Source: Rutstroemia sp. NJR-2017a BVV2 (taxonomy: Eukaryota > Ascomycota > Leotiomycetes > Helotiales > Rutstroemiaceae). Taken from it: a DNA stretch of 64,000 nt. Below are positions 1 through 11,510 of this stretch, piece by piece. The stretch covers positions 620,001 through 684,000 of the forward strand of contig NJPS01000046.1 in NCBI GenBank assembly GCA_002946415.1. Reading direction: 5' to 3'. Position numbers and translations under genes: made by a program. Position 1 is the stretch's first letter; each line of letters starts with the position of its first letter. The notes beneath the pieces are model-generated. The model worked only from the letters and a program-made list of their open reading frames with translations. It had not been told where the DNA came from and ran no database searches.

Positions 1-900
1 GAGCTTCCTATGGATTTAGGGATAATTCAGAGGGGGGGCTTTTAACATAGACGAGGGGATGACCGAGAGAGAGAACACGAGGATGTGTGCAGCTGTGATA
101 TCACTGGTTGGTCTCATTATTGGAACGTTGGCGGTATAAACGAAGGGCGGGGATGAAATCCAAATGTATATTGAGGACATGGAAAAGGGGAAAGGAGGGA
201 ATGGAAAAGTTAAAGCCATGGTGAATGTACGAATATGAGGATAGGGAGGTGGATAAAGATATGAGTATTATGAATGAATATTATCATACATATCAAATAA
301 CTTTCGTGTTTGCAAATACTTGTTGGATTGTGATGTGTTGAATTTGCGCAGTTTTATGGGAGGGAGGGAGGTATGTACTACTTTTATGAACAACTTTCTC
401 TACAGATCAGATACAATGCTGACGTCGAGCTGCGTAGATAGCTCGTCCTCCTCCATGCTACCGGATATTCTATCCGTAAGGCTACATCGTATATACATAC
501 ATACGTATGTACCTCTCTACTACCTCACTAGTAAGCAAACATTTGTACACACAACTGTCAGCGAATCACCCCACCCCACCCAGCATACAGCATAGAGGCT
601 GCCTAAACGCTGACGACGACGGGATGTCAGCTGGGCTGAAGTCTTGATATAAATTAAAGTGATCATCTATTTTTATTTTTGCATTATCACTTGTGTAGCA
701 GATTAGAAAAGAGTTGCTGAGTTGGAGAATTGCTGTTTTTGGCTGGGTATCTGTTTGTTCGACATACGCTTATACGTACAATTGGTTTGGTTGTGGGGAG
801 GACAGAGGGTCTTTTAGTTCACTTCACCTTCGGTTCAGTCCAGTTAAGCTCTGTTTTGCTCTGTTGGTGAGGAGGGAAGTCTTCAGTTCAGGCATTCAAG
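1..900. other. Left-edge intergenic region, no gene seen
   Basis: No reading frame here shows a recognisable domain or a codon pattern like that of the confirmed genes. The last few hundred bases probably hold the promoter and 5' leader of the V-ATPase proteolipid gene that starts at 901. Short open frames at 320-595 and 714-1259 run across obvious simple-sequence and intron sequence and look spurious. Confidence 0.6.
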
Positions 901-1980
901 ATGGATCCAGATCGATGGTAAGTCAGTCCTCGCTCAAACCACTCCTGCAAGTTCAATACATCCATCATGCTGACTTAGACACTCGTCTCTTCCGCAATAT
1001 AGTCCCGTCTACGCTGTATGTTTGTCTGAATTCCGCATTACCCTCCGCTTCTCTCCCCTCCTTCCATCTAATCTATCCATCCATCTATTCTGCTCCTCTC
1101 CCTTCCCTTCCCCCCTGCCCTTCCCCCTACTCTTCTCCTCCCCCTACTCCTCTCCCTTCCCTACTCCCTACTTGCTACTCCCCTCCACATCTACTCCAAT
1201 CCAACCCTCCAATCCCACCCAGCCCCACAACCCCTCCTCATCAGATCAACCCGAGCTGAAAAAACAAACCCACAGTCCTTCTTCGGCGCAATGGGTTGCA
1301 GCTTCGCTATCGTATTGGCGAATATCGGCGCTGCGTACGGTATGGCGAAGTCAGGTGTGGGCGTCGCAGCTGTGAGTGTGATGAGGCCGGATAATTTAGT
1401 TAGGAGTGAGTTCTTCTTTCTCCCCTCTCCTCATTCCCCCTCCCCCAACCCCCTTCCCTCTCCCCTCAACCCCCCATCCTAACCCCCCACCACAGACCTC
1501 CTCCCCATAATCCTCTCCTCGGTCCTCTCGATCTTCGGCCTCATAATCAGCATCCTGATCGCCTCCACACTCTCCGAGAAATCCGCGCTGCACACCAACT
1601 TCCTATTCCTCGGCGCCGGGGTCGCCGTCGGGCTCAGCTGTCTCGCCAGCGGCTTTTCCATTGGTATTATCGGCGATGCGGGGGTGAGGGGCGCGTCGCA
1701 GCAGCCGAAGATGTTTGTGGGGATGGCGCTGATTTTGATTTTCGCGGAGGTGTTGGGTGAGTTGGGGGGGGTTTTTTTTGGGGGGGGGGGGGGGGAAGAG
1801 GGGGAGGGAAAGGGGAAGGGAGATGATAGGGGTGGAAGATAGGGGGAGAGGGGAGGAGAGGGGAAGGGAATGAGAGAGGAGATTTGCTAATTCGTGGTGC
1901 TAAATCTAGGATTGTACGGGTTGATTGTTTCACTATTAATGATCACACAGGCGACGAACGGCGTCACTATTTGCACCTAA
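901..1980 (+). CDS. V-type proton ATPase proteolipid subunit (c-type, divergent copy)
   Basis: Membrane rotor subunit of the vacuolar H+-ATPase, which carries protons across the vacuolar or endosomal membrane. Exons: 901-917, 1003-1015, 1276-1405, 1496-1756, 1910-1980, giving 163 residues (yeast Vma3 has 160). The N-terminus reads CPVYA then SFFGAMGC, as in c subunits. Four hydrophobic helices follow, and the proton-binding Glu lies at about residue 138 in [21 protein letters not shown] before helix 4 is also typical. Helices 1 and 2 are unusually divergent for this normally near-invariant protein, so this may be a second copy rather than the main vma-3. The tiny first two exons (17 and 13 nt) were chosen because they rebuild the conserved start in frame. 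Introns 2-3 are a pyrimidine-rich tract and a G-rich tract. A c' (Vma11) identity is less likely. Confidence 0.88.
1764..1795. repeat. Homopolymer tract in intron (G8-T8-G16)
   Basis: Inside the last intron of the V-ATPase proteolipid gene there is a run of eight G, eight T and then sixteen G, followed by more G/A-rich sequence to about 1880. It could form G-quadruplex structure and is also a place where sequencing length errors are likely. Confidence 0.85.
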
Positions 1981-4006
1981 GGAAGACTTGTGCATACATG
2001 ACATTCGATGACTAGGTGTGTCGTGCCATCTCAATAGGGAAATTTGTCCAGCTTAGCCTAGTCGTCATGATCTTCCGCATCAGATAACCTGCTGTTGATT
2101 TGGAATGGAAATAGCAAGATATGTGTGAGTGGGAGAGTCATAGGCGGGCGTGTTGCATACGTAATGGGGAGTAGCCAACACGGTTGGATTATTTAATTTT
2201 ATAAATACATTTTGTTGTTCAGACTTGTACTTGCACTTGCACTTTTTGTGGGTGTGTTGAAATATAATGAAGTAGATGTCGTAAGATTAACATAATATTC
2301 TAAAACAAACACCAGCGGAGAATCTGCCCCTTCCGCAAATACAATCGAAATCACAGTCTGATCCAAAAATACACCCAGGTCCGCAAGTTCTTATACTAAG
2401 CGACCACTACTGATTCTTCATCATGAACTGTCTGCAGAAACCAGTTACGAAAGATAGGAGACATCCCACATGAAGGCATCAGAAAAGTAAACGGTAACCC
2501 CCTATCGCTAAACGAAATTACACTAACCTGTCTGCTTTATTCTTCTTGGTTTGTGATTTCTGGTGCGCTTTTCCTGCCTAATAGCTGGCTTGATCTTACG
2601 TTTCTTCGTAGCAGATGTTGCCAGTTGGGTTACACGGCGTGGATTCAGTGGTATCTGCAGCATTAAGTCCTGGTCACTTCTTCGTGCGCTTCGAAGGCCG
2701 CTTGCCACTGCTCCCGACTTGATCAATCACCGAGCGCTGTTTGCCATGAAGCTCGTCGATTCTATCACGCTTGAAATTCCTGATTGGAAACTTTCGACTG
2801 GCACTACTGGAACTCTTTTCTAGAAGACTTAGTTCAAGCTCAACCTGCGAGAGTGGCTTAGTATCCATTCAGTAGTATACCATGATGCTCTGCATCTTCT
2901 GGCAGCTAGCTAAACACCTACACAGTTGATGAAATCAACAATAAAGTCAATCTAGCTTTTCACTAACTCAAGGATCTGCCTAGGGCTCTGCAGATTCTAG
3001 AGCAGTTCTTGCTATCTTCGGCTTTTTTTGAGCTTTAGTTTGGAGCATCAGAGTCTTTTGAGTGCGTACCGATTTTCTCAGCTAAACGGGCACAAGATTG
3101 ATGGAAACTTCCCAAACGTTGCATAATGTGATATGTCCTTGTGAAGATTGAGCTAAATACCAGGCGATGAGAAAAAGGCATTCCGGTGTCATGCAACTGC
3201 TGGCGGCGATGGTGATTCACTGAGCTTCACGCAGGTTTCTGCTCTTGATGCTCTTTATAGAAACAAAGATGTCAGAATTTCTGGCAGACATGCTAGACTT
3301 TCAGTAACGGGACATTTATTGACAATCCCTCTACTTTTGTTTCACAAAACCATAGATTCTCAGCTCTGAAGTGTGGTAAAACTCATCAATCGTACAGTCA
3401 AAGGTCCAGTCAGGCTCCTGCTCATTCAACTCGCAGTCGAATCATGTCGACACCTTCTCGCAATTATTAAAAGACACCAGATACTTGGCAACTCTGCCAC
3501 CCAAGACCTTCGGTTATCGAATACCTGAGAGGTCGAATGCTAGATAAGCGCCAAGTTGTGGCAGAGTATAAATTCGCAGGGACAAGGGCAGTAACAGTTA
3601 TTTATAATAACCGTAATATTTACACCTTCACTGAGTGTTCCGCATATAGGGCTGGTATAATTGAGGCCATCACAATGAGGCAAGCTCAAAAGCGTGCTGT
3701 TGGAAAGAAAACTTCTTCTGTAGCCGCGGGGTGTTTATATTAAGGAGGATAAATTAAAAATGGGACACCGAAGAGGTCAGGGTGATGCTATTTATGGTAC
3801 CGAGGGCCGCCCATAAGGAGGCCTCAAGAGTAGTTCAAGGCTGTGGTGTCATAGATGGCTTCATGTTCTATTTGAAGGTGATGAAGCAGTGCACTCCCCG
3901 AGACCAGGACAACCCGTCCTGACTTGAAGCCTGAAGCCATCAGTCGGCGAGGTGAAAGGTTGGGGAAAATGGAGACGAAAAGAGAGTGGAGAGAGAAGTG
4001 GAGAAG
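1981..4006. other. 2-kb intergenic region, possible degenerate element
   Basis: No supported gene. Two basic minus-strand fragments (2674-2868 and 2523-2726) read in adjacent frames as a Lys/Arg-rich, transposase-tail-like stretch, and the region is AT-rich with many stops. This would fit an old, mutated mobile element, but no terminal repeats or catalytic motif could be identified, so it is left as unassigned sequence. Confidence 0.4.
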
Positions 4007-4013
4007 TATATAA
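4007..4013 (+). promoter_or_regulatory. TATA-like box upstream of small Cys protein
   Basis: TATATAA about 200 bp before the ATG at 4210, followed by a CA-rich leader (ACACACACAAACGACG near 4083) typical of fungal 5' untranslated regions. It is the best-placed core promoter element for the small gene. Confidence 0.45.
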
Positions 4014-4209
4014 GGGCCACAGTAAGAATCCTGGAAATCAATAACAGCAATATCTAACTCCATAAGGACATTGAAAACTCGCCACACACACAAACGACGA
4101 CCACCTCAAACATACAATATCACAGTGCCACAGATTCAACTAAACGACCGTTGCAGGAACAGACAGGAAGTATCTAAAGATAGAAGACACCAAGGACATC
4201 GTAGCTCAA

Positions 4210-4404
4210 ATGTGTCACTACCACGTCGAGTACTTCGCTTGCTCGCACTACAGCTCGGGTACACCGGTCAAGTGCACTAGCAATACAGGTGGTACAGTAG
4301 AGACTTGCCCTAAGTATGAAGGGGAGCGTAAAACAGATAATCCGAGTAAGGAATGCGCTTCTTGTGCGCAGAAGAAGATAGAGGCTGCTGCGAAGGGGAG
4401 ATGA
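4210..4404 (+). CDS. Small cysteine-containing hypothetical protein (64 aa)
   Basis: A 64-residue protein without signal peptide or membrane segment. It begins MCHYHVEYFACSH and has Cys at about 2, 11, 22, 33, 49 and 52, the last two as CASC. Short fungal proteins opening with MC and a Cys/His-spaced N-terminus are common hypothetical proteins, and the spacing would allow metal binding. No function is known to me. A TATA-like box and CA-rich leader upstream, and no need for an intron, support a real gene. The alternative is a chance frame, since it is short. Confidence 0.5.
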   Translation: MCHYHVEYFACSHYSSGTPVKCTSNTGGTVETCPKYEGERKTDNPSKECASCAQKKIEAAAKGR

Positions 4405-5023
4405 TGAATGCACGAAAAGAGAAGTAGCGTCTGCAGAAGGGTGACTCAAAGCAGCTATGACTCAAGGACAAAGACGTCTCATCGGCGTGTGCTAATCATA
4501 TTTTCGAGCAGTACACTGGAATGTAACTTCAGCGGGTGAGAGGCGAAAGGGTTGACGTCCTGAGTTGTCTGACTGAGTGGAAGGATGTGTTGTTAGTAGG
4601 CACCGCAGACACAATGAGACGTTTTTTGTGCAAGATACACCTCTCTGAGGAGACATTGGCGGGCGCCGTCATGTATGAGTTGCGATCAGTCAAACGAAAA
4701 ATGTTAGCAGTAGAAGAATGTTCTCCACTTAAAATGTGACGTTCCCCTCTGCTCGCCTAAGCACGGTCCATTCTTCTAATTTTCTTCTGCCCACCACCAC
4801 CCACCACCCACAACCCACTACTTCAAAGTCAGCCTACTCTACCCTAAGCGTTTCCCACGTCACACATACAGAAGAAAGAACACTTTTCACCCGTCTGCTG
4901 CACACAACAGAGATATTTCTAATACTTCCTGAATTGCGGAATCCATCGGGAGTTCTTGCATCCAGTCAGAGGTTATCAAGAGGTCAAGGTGTTTAAGACT
5001 TCAAGTCTCATTCATCCGCCAAA
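4405..5023. other. Intergenic region and eRF1 promoter
   Basis: No gene recognised. The segment 4740-5000 contains a pyrimidine/CA-rich stretch (CCACCACCACCCACCACC near 4790) ending in the leader of eRF1, as expected for the promoter of a highly expressed fungal gene. Confidence 0.55.
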
Positions 5024-6490
5024 ATGAGTGACGCTCAAGCCAATGAGGCGGAGAAGAATATCGAGATTTGGAAGGTGAAAAAATTGATCAAACGTCTTGA
5101 AGCGGCGCGCGGAAATGGAACATCCATGATTTCGCTCATCATTCGTACGCCTCTTTCTGTCTTCAATGGGAACGATGTCTAATGATTATTTCCAGCGCCA
5201 AAGGATCAAGTCTCTCGTGCGGCGAAGATGTTGGCAGAAGAATACGTAGGTGTCCAAATTTTCGGATGGTTGCCTTCCTCAGCATATTGATTGTAGTTTC
5301 CAGGGTACCGCATCAAACATCAAGTCGCGTGTGAACCGTCAATCCGTCCTCTCTGCCATTACTTCTACTCAACAGAGACTCAAGTTGTACAATAAAGTGC
5401 CCCCGAATGGATTGGTCGTGTACTGTGGTGAAATCTTGACATCCGAAGGCAAAGAGAGAAAGGTCAACATCGATTTCGAACCCTTCAAGCCTATCAACAC
5501 CTCGCTCTACCTTTGCGACAATAAATTTCACACTGAGGCTCTTGCGGAGTTGTTGGAGTCGGATCAGAAATTCGGATTTATTATTATGGATGGAAATGGA
5601 GCTCTCTTCGGTACCCTGAGTGGTAACACCAGAGATGTTATCCATAAGTTCTCGGTCGATTTGCCCAAGAAGCACGGTCGTGGTGGTCAGTCTGCGCTGC
5701 GTTTCGCACGTCTTCGTGAGGAAAAACGCCACAACTACGTCCGTAAGGTTGCTGAGCTGGCTGTTCAAAATTTCATCACAGCAGACAAAGTCAATGTCGC
5801 TGGTATTATCTTGGCTGGATCCGCCGATTTCAAGAACGACCTCAACCAATCCGATCTTTTCGACAATCGTTTGCAGACCAAGGTTATAAAAGTTGTTGAT
5901 GTATCTTATGGTGGAGAGAACGGATTCAACCAAGCCATTGAGCTTTCGGCTGAGACTTTGAGTAACGTAAAGTTCATCCAGGAAAAGAAACTCATCGGAA
6001 AATACTTCGATGAGATCAGTCAAGACACCGGTCGTGTGTGCTACGGTGTTGAGGATACATTAAAAGCGTTGGAACTTGGAGCTGTCGAAATCCTGATTGT
6101 CTTCGAGAATCTCGAGATCACTCGCTGGGTCCTCAAGGATAGCAATGGCAATCAGATCATCCTTCACACTACGAAACAAGCCGAGCTTGCGAACAGAGAT
6201 CAATTTATGGATAAAGAAACAGGCCAGGAGATGGAAGTTGTATCTCAAGATTCATTTCTCGAATGGATTGCGGAAAAATACAAGGATTTCGGTGCCACTC
6301 TAGAGTTCGTCTCTGATAGATCCAGTGAGGGTAACCAGTTCGTCAAGGGCTTTGGTGGTATCGGTGGCATCCTACGCTACAAGGTCAACTTCGAACAGTT
6401 GGCCGAAGTTGATGACGATGATGACTACTATGACGGTTCGTAATGATCGGAAACACTCCCGTAAACCTCTGCTAACAACTTCCAGATTGA
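5024..6490 (+). CDS. SUP45: Eukaryotic peptide chain release factor subunit 1 (eRF1)
   Basis: Recognises all three stop codons in the ribosomal A site and triggers peptide release with eRF3. Exons: 5024-5144, 5196-5245, 5304-6435, 6486-6490, giving 435 residues (yeast Sup45 has 437). The stop-codon-reading motifs are present: NIKS in [11 protein letters not shown] at about residue 60, and YLCDNKF. The catalytic GGQ loop is [11 protein letters not shown]. The protein ends in an acidic Asp/Tyr tail. The last intron (6436-6485) is inferred from GTTCGT, a perfect TGCTAAC branch site and TTCCAG. Splicing it leaves only five coding bases, ending YYDD as expected for the family. If unspliced, the protein would end in DGS at 6443. 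The 236-codon open frame on the opposite strand is a shadow. Confidence 0.97.
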
Positions 6491-7368
6491 CAGTTTGAAG
6501 CCCTCGCATTGAGCGAGGAGCCAGCTCCAGTTGACCCGTCTAGTCACAATCTGCCAATTCGCCCCCGCGGCGTGCAACAGAGCCCAGCGCGGCCAGCGTT
6601 GTCTGGCTCTGGCCCGAGAGGTATTGTCCGACCAAGCCCTCTCCGGTCCGTTATGACGGCTTCTTGAGTTGGAGAATCGATATCTCAGGTACAAGAACCT
6701 CCCCCAGGCCCAAAGAGCACTTCTGACTCTCTTTAGACAATTTAAATCCTTTGAAATATAAGGTGGTGCCTGATATTTCCCGTGTTACAATGAGGGAAGA
6801 TTGCGTATGTGAAGATCTGCTTGCTGGGAGAATGTGTTAAAATCTGAGAGATTCAGTGTCGTTAGATCTACCACATGGAGAGGTCAGATACGGGAATTCA
6901 ATTTTTCAGAGAGCCTTTTGCAGCATGTCCCATATTGTGTGAAACCCATGTTATTATCTGGCGATGCAAGAAATATCTTAGTCCAACTTTTCCACGGCGT
7001 CTTTAAGATGTATATGCGAGATGACTGCAACAAATTTCACGTCTGCCAAGGCCGAGAGTTCACTGCTTCAAGCGCTCTTACGACAGCTACAAGTATCATA
7101 CAACTTCCTCTATGAATTGTGATCAAGTGGGGTTCAAGTGCACTATAGCGGGGTCAGCTAACTATGACCGCCCAAAAATAATGTTGAAATTTCTATAAGC
7201 ACATCATCAGGTTTTCGTCACAACAATATGATCTGCTGAGTAGTACACGAACTCTTCCGAGATGAAGTGAACACAGATCTTCGTACACTTCGGAATATCT
7301 ACCAAATTGCCCACCGGCACGCCGAATAAATCAACCCAAAGAAAGAGATTGCACACCATTCAATAGTC
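6491..7368. other. Intergenic region between eRF1 and prephenate dehydratase
   Basis: Holds the eRF1 3' untranslated region and the promoter of the next gene. The open frame 6834-7115 has no recognisable domain. No RNA gene or repeat was noticed. Confidence 0.55.
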
Positions 7369-8509
7369 ATGCAATCCAACCCCTCCTCCTCCACTAGCAG
7401 ATCTGCTATATCCTTTCTTGGGCCCATTTCTTCTTACACTCATCAGGTATTTGACCTTCGTTTAATCAAATGCCCATCACCGTTCTTTTGCCAGCATTAC
7501 GAGCCATATGCAATACCAATAGGACTAACCGATGATTATCACGCTCAGGCTGCTCTTGGATGTTTTGACCAAGAGAAATATGAGTATCAACCAGCCATTG
7601 GCATTCCAGGTATTGGATCTTCGAACTTGGATTCAAACTGGTCACTGACGAGCTACAGATGTCTTTGATGCTGTTCAATCTGGCAAGGCAGCATTGGGTG
7701 TTGTTCCTTTCGAGAACTCTACAAATGGAGCCGTAATTTTCACCCTCGAACTTCTCGCAGATCGCCATTCACTCTACAAAGATCTCACCATATGCGGCGA
7801 AGCATACTTGGATGTCAGTCATTGCCTCCTAGGTCACTTTTCGAAGGCGGACTCTCCGGAAAGGTCTGGCACTTGTACCCCAACCACAGCGACACCATCT
7901 CCGGTCAAACCAAAGACGAAACCATTATCTAGCCTAAGGCACATCCAGAGACTATATACTCATCCGCAAGCCTATGGACAATGCGAAGCATTCCTTGGCA
8001 CTTATTTAAAGGGGATTGAGAGACTCGACGTTAGTTCCACAAGCAAGGCGGCCGAGATTGTAAAGGCAGACAAGAGCGGAACAAGCGCAGCCATTGCCAG
8101 TCGATTGGCAGCAGACATACATGGACTGGATATTCTTGCTCAGGGTATTGAGGATCGTGACGACAACACGACGAGATTCTTCATTCTGCGTAAAGGTATC
8201 GATGCCTCTGCGACTAAGACGAACAGCCCTTCCAAGTCAATGGTTTCCTTTACGATTGATCATCGCACACCAGGAGCTCTCGCAGCCGTGTTGGACTGCT
8301 TCAAGAGTTATAAACTCAATTTGACAAGCATCAACAGTCGTCCAACGAAGGTCGTTCCTTTCCAATACATATTTTTCGTCGAATTCGAGGGCAGTAAGCT
8401 GAGTGATCCGGAAGGGAAGGTTGCTGGGGCATTAGGAAATCTAGACAAATATACACAAAGCTGGCGCTGGCTTGGGAGTTGGGAGGATAAACTTATTGGC
8501 AGATCATAG
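7369..8509 (+). CDS. PHA2: Prephenate dehydratase
   Basis: Converts prephenate to phenylpyruvate in phenylalanine biosynthesis, in the cytosol. Exons: 7369-7446, 7549-7609, 7659-8509, giving 329 residues. The catalytic (PDT) part opens with SFLGPISSYTHQ joined to AALGCF, then VVPFENSTNGAV. The TRF motif, in which the Thr is essential, appears as NTTRFFIL at about residue 225. The C-terminus is an ACT domain starting SFTIDHRTPGALAAVL, with SINSRPTK matching the ESRP effector-binding loop. Feedback inhibition by Phe would therefore be expected, by analogy with the family. A Pro/Ser/Thr-rich insert lies in the middle of the catalytic part. Both introns restore conserved blocks exactly. The next gene starts 199 bp downstream on the same strand. 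Confidence 0.94.
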
Positions 8510-8708
8510 AGGGGAACTGTACTTTGGGGAAGGAAGGATAAAGAACTGCCGTTATCGGAAGGCTTATCGATAAGAGATAGCATGAAGCTTAATGCTTGGC
8601 ATTTAGGATTTTTGCCGTCTTTGGAACTTTCCACTTACACTTCTAAGTAATGATAACGACATTACGACACTTGAGTACACCTCCTAGGCCTATGTTATTA
8701 GATTCGGC

Positions 8709-9925
8709 ATGAGGGCTTCGACACTCTTTTTTACTCAACGATGTTTATCTCGTAACCTCAGGCGCTCGTCGTCTTCTTCTAAGCAGAAGGTCGAATCGTC
8801 TTTAAAATCTGAACTCTTTGACGAACTCACTACACGATCTCCTAACATCATCTACGATCATCTTTCAGCAACTCCCTCCCATCTTTTAAATATATCACTG
8901 GCCGATTTCGTTCCACCAACATGCTACCCTGCTAGCTTCTCATCGTCGAAGATCCGACTTCCATTTGCACAAGCGAGCAACGATAAAAGCAGACTTCCAC
9001 AATCTCATCATATGGTCTATTTCAATCCTGAAGTTCCCAGCAACGAACTGTTTCCAGATGGCACAGATGCTTTACACTCACCAGGACCTCCATTCACGCG
9101 CAGAATGTGGGCTGGAGGATCTATTGCTTTCAACAAGTTTGAGAACCGCCAGCTTCTTCTGAACACGCGCGCGGTTTGCATAGAACGAATTGTGGATGTC
9201 ACCGTCAAAGGGGGGGTAGGCGATGAAAAGGTTTTCGTAAACATCGAGCGCCGAATGGGTCCAGTCGATTCCGGCAACAACACTCTCCTGGCCGATTCTG
9301 CGATTGATCAACAGCTACTGTCTCGTTATCGTGCCGATGATGCTGATTACATTGGACAAGCAGCTCTTGTCGAGTCGAGAAATATCGTCTTTTTGCGCCA
9401 AAAGGATAAAGATACTGCGGAAAAGGATCAGATGAGACCTTTAAAGGTTATAAGGCGTAAGCTATCATGTTCGAATAGTCGTCCCTTCACTAATACCTTC
9501 CTAAAGCTACGCGCAAGCCAGAATTCTCTGTGAGGATTGTCCCTACTCCGTGCCTCTTGTTCCGATTTTCAGCGCTTACCTTCAACGCTCACGCAATTCA
9601 TCTGGATCCCCAGTACTGTCGAGAGATCGAAGGACATAGGAACTTGCTCGTCCACGGACCGCTGTCGCTGGTGCTTATGCTTACGGTTTTGAGATCACAA
9701 CTGCAGAAAGGAGTAATCATAAAGCAATTCGACTATAGGAATCTAGCCCCGTTATATGTAAATGAAGAGTTAAGAGTATGTGTGGGGAAGAACACAGACA
9801 ATGAGCATAAATACGAAGTGTGGATCGAAGGACAAGAAGGCGGATATGCCGTCAAGGGTTCTGCGGTCGTTGGACCCCTTGAAATCTCAAACGCTGGCCA
9901 AGACGATAAATTAAGTACTCCGTAA
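8709..9925 (+). CDS. HTD2: Hydroxyacyl-thioester dehydratase type 2, mitochondrial
   Basis: Probable 3-hydroxyacyl-ACP dehydratase of the mitochondrial type II fatty acid synthesis pathway, which supplies octanoate for lipoate. Exons: 8709-9456 and 9507-9925, giving 388 residues. The first 35 residues are Arg/Ser-rich with no acidic residues before Glu29, a likely mitochondrial import signal. The middle has RRMWAGGSIAF, and the second exon carries the hot-dog/MaoC block FSALTFNAHAIHLDPQYC followed by HRNLLVHGPLSLVLML, which fits fungal Htd2-like proteins. The donor GTAAGC at 9457 is the only one that keeps frame with the acceptor CTAAAG. A broader MaoC-type hydratase role cannot be excluded from sequence alone. 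Confidence 0.85.
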
Positions 9926-10555
9926 GGGACAAGGCTGAAGAACAAATCTCTTTTCAAATATTCTCCGATGTTTGAGAGGCTCGAGGAGCCGGGAAGACGC
10001 TTGAACATAAGCCACACAGTCGTGGTATTATGCATATCCGATGGTGCAGTGCGTGGTGCACAGGCTGACAGGCGGGCAAACCCATCAGAGTGTAAAATTA
10101 TACATGTTTTGGAAAGATGGGACGAAATCACGATCGTCGGGCGCTGTTCCTGGCACTACAGTAAGGTACAAAGGGCAAAGTGCACCGTACCCCGAAGCGT
10201 AGCTGCGTAAGAAGAAGAACTAAGACACAACCTCCTGCAACGCACAGTTGAAATGAAGCATCCAATCTTCCATCCTCTTCTCTGGCTGACACGAAGAAAT
10301 GCTGGTGAAGGATGCAAGACCTCGTATTGCGGAGAAAGTTGTCAATTGATCTTCGCGGTTCGTAACCGTACGAAGTGCGCAGTCGACGTTACTCGAGGAG
10401 AGCTGGGAGAAAGTACCGTATCATGACGCCTCTTGACATGGATAATCCGTAGTATTGCGCGGTAGTAGAGATAAACATATGCTCAGCACCAATCAAACGG
10501 GCTGGGGAGCTGTATTCCGAAGAATCTCGCGTCACTCACATAACATATGCAATGC

Positions 10556-10599
10556 GACCAAGCAACCAAGCGACCAAGCAGCCAAGCAGCCAAACAGCA
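10556..10599. repeat. Imperfect short tandem repeat (CCAAGCRR type)
   Basis: About five copies of a 7-9 bp unit close to GACCAAGCA / GCCAAGCA in a row. No coding potential. Confidence 0.75.
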
Positions 10600-10673
10600 C
10601 AAGGTCGTCCCATGTGCAGAGCAGCAGAGGGTATGAATTTCTGGATTTCTGGATTTTGTGCACTTCTGAACAT

Positions 10674-10724
10674 GGTTCTATGGCTCCATGGCTCCACGGC
10701 TCCATGGCTGCACGGCTCCTCCGC
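10674..10724. repeat. Imperfect tandem repeat (GGCTCCATG/GGCTCCACG)
   Basis: About five 9-bp units related to ATGGCTCC alternating with ACGGCTCC. It is low-complexity sequence that generates spurious open frames on both strands. Confidence 0.75.
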
Positions 10725-11510
10725 TCTGTACAGTACGGCTCCACCTCCACCTACACCTTCACCTACCCAGCAACCAGACTCGGGCTGGCCAGCAGCTGTC
10801 TCTTCGGTCCATCTAGTCCCATGCTATGGAACTCGTACTCAGACGGCCCAAAGTTCTCACTAAGCTAAGGTCAACAAGAGAATGACATGATATCTGCCTC
10901 TTCTTCATTTGGGAACAGAACAAGACAGGAAAGACAAGACGAGACGAGACAACCACAAAAGAGACATTGATGCATGCATGTATTGTGTAATTGAACAAGC
11001 GATGTTATTCTGAGCGCATCCACAATTGCACAATTCACTTCCCGTTCTGCATTTGACTTTCTCCCCACTAAAACATAACACCAGTAACCTTCCATACTAT
11101 ACTCTCTTTGTACACTGTTGGCTACGAGTACTCTTATCAGAAAGTCGATCAATTACCATAATGCCCAATTTCTGATTTTTTACACCTTTTAATTCACTGC
11201 AAACAATCATTCTATCGTTCTTACTGAATCCATTCTCTTCGCCTTCATTTTTCCTGTCGACATCACCCGTCCGGACCTCGCAATTACCGTTTCCGGCACT
11301 TGAACGTATGCTTGGCTAGCATATCTGCGTACCATTTGCAGCAATTGAACATTACACCCCGATCTGGCGAACCTTCTAACCACAACCCAACAACATTAAA
11401 AGCCGTACGTCTGCCGCATGAGTGTTCGCGAGGTGTTGGAGTGTTCAGATTTGGCTTCGCAGAGCAGCTTAGCAGGAGGTTTTGGTCGCTAGTAGTCTTC
11501 GAGTTATGCG

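Larger units (their letters stand above)
9926..11510. other. 1.6-kb intergenic region with low-complexity tracts
   Basis: No supported gene. It contains two short imperfect repeat tracts (annotated separately). The last 300 bp before 11511 are pyrimidine-rich and AT-rich and probably form the promoter and leader of the PH/LRR gene. Open frames at 10455-10868 and 10552-10863 run through the repeats and look accidental. Confidence 0.55.

Noticed and set aside
1022..1375. Pro/Ser-rich open frames in the V-ATPase gene
   Set aside because: They run through the pyrimidine-rich intron; low-complexity translation only.
2523..2868. Transposase remnant
   Set aside because: Only a basic tail-like composition; no catalytic motif or terminal repeat could be read.
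5313..6023. 236-codon open frame on the minus strand
   Set aside because: Exactly antisense to the conserved eRF1 coding exon; a shadow of its codon usage.
10455..10868. 137-codon frame near 10.5 kb
   Set aside because: Composed largely of two short tandem repeats; no homology and no promoter-like context.
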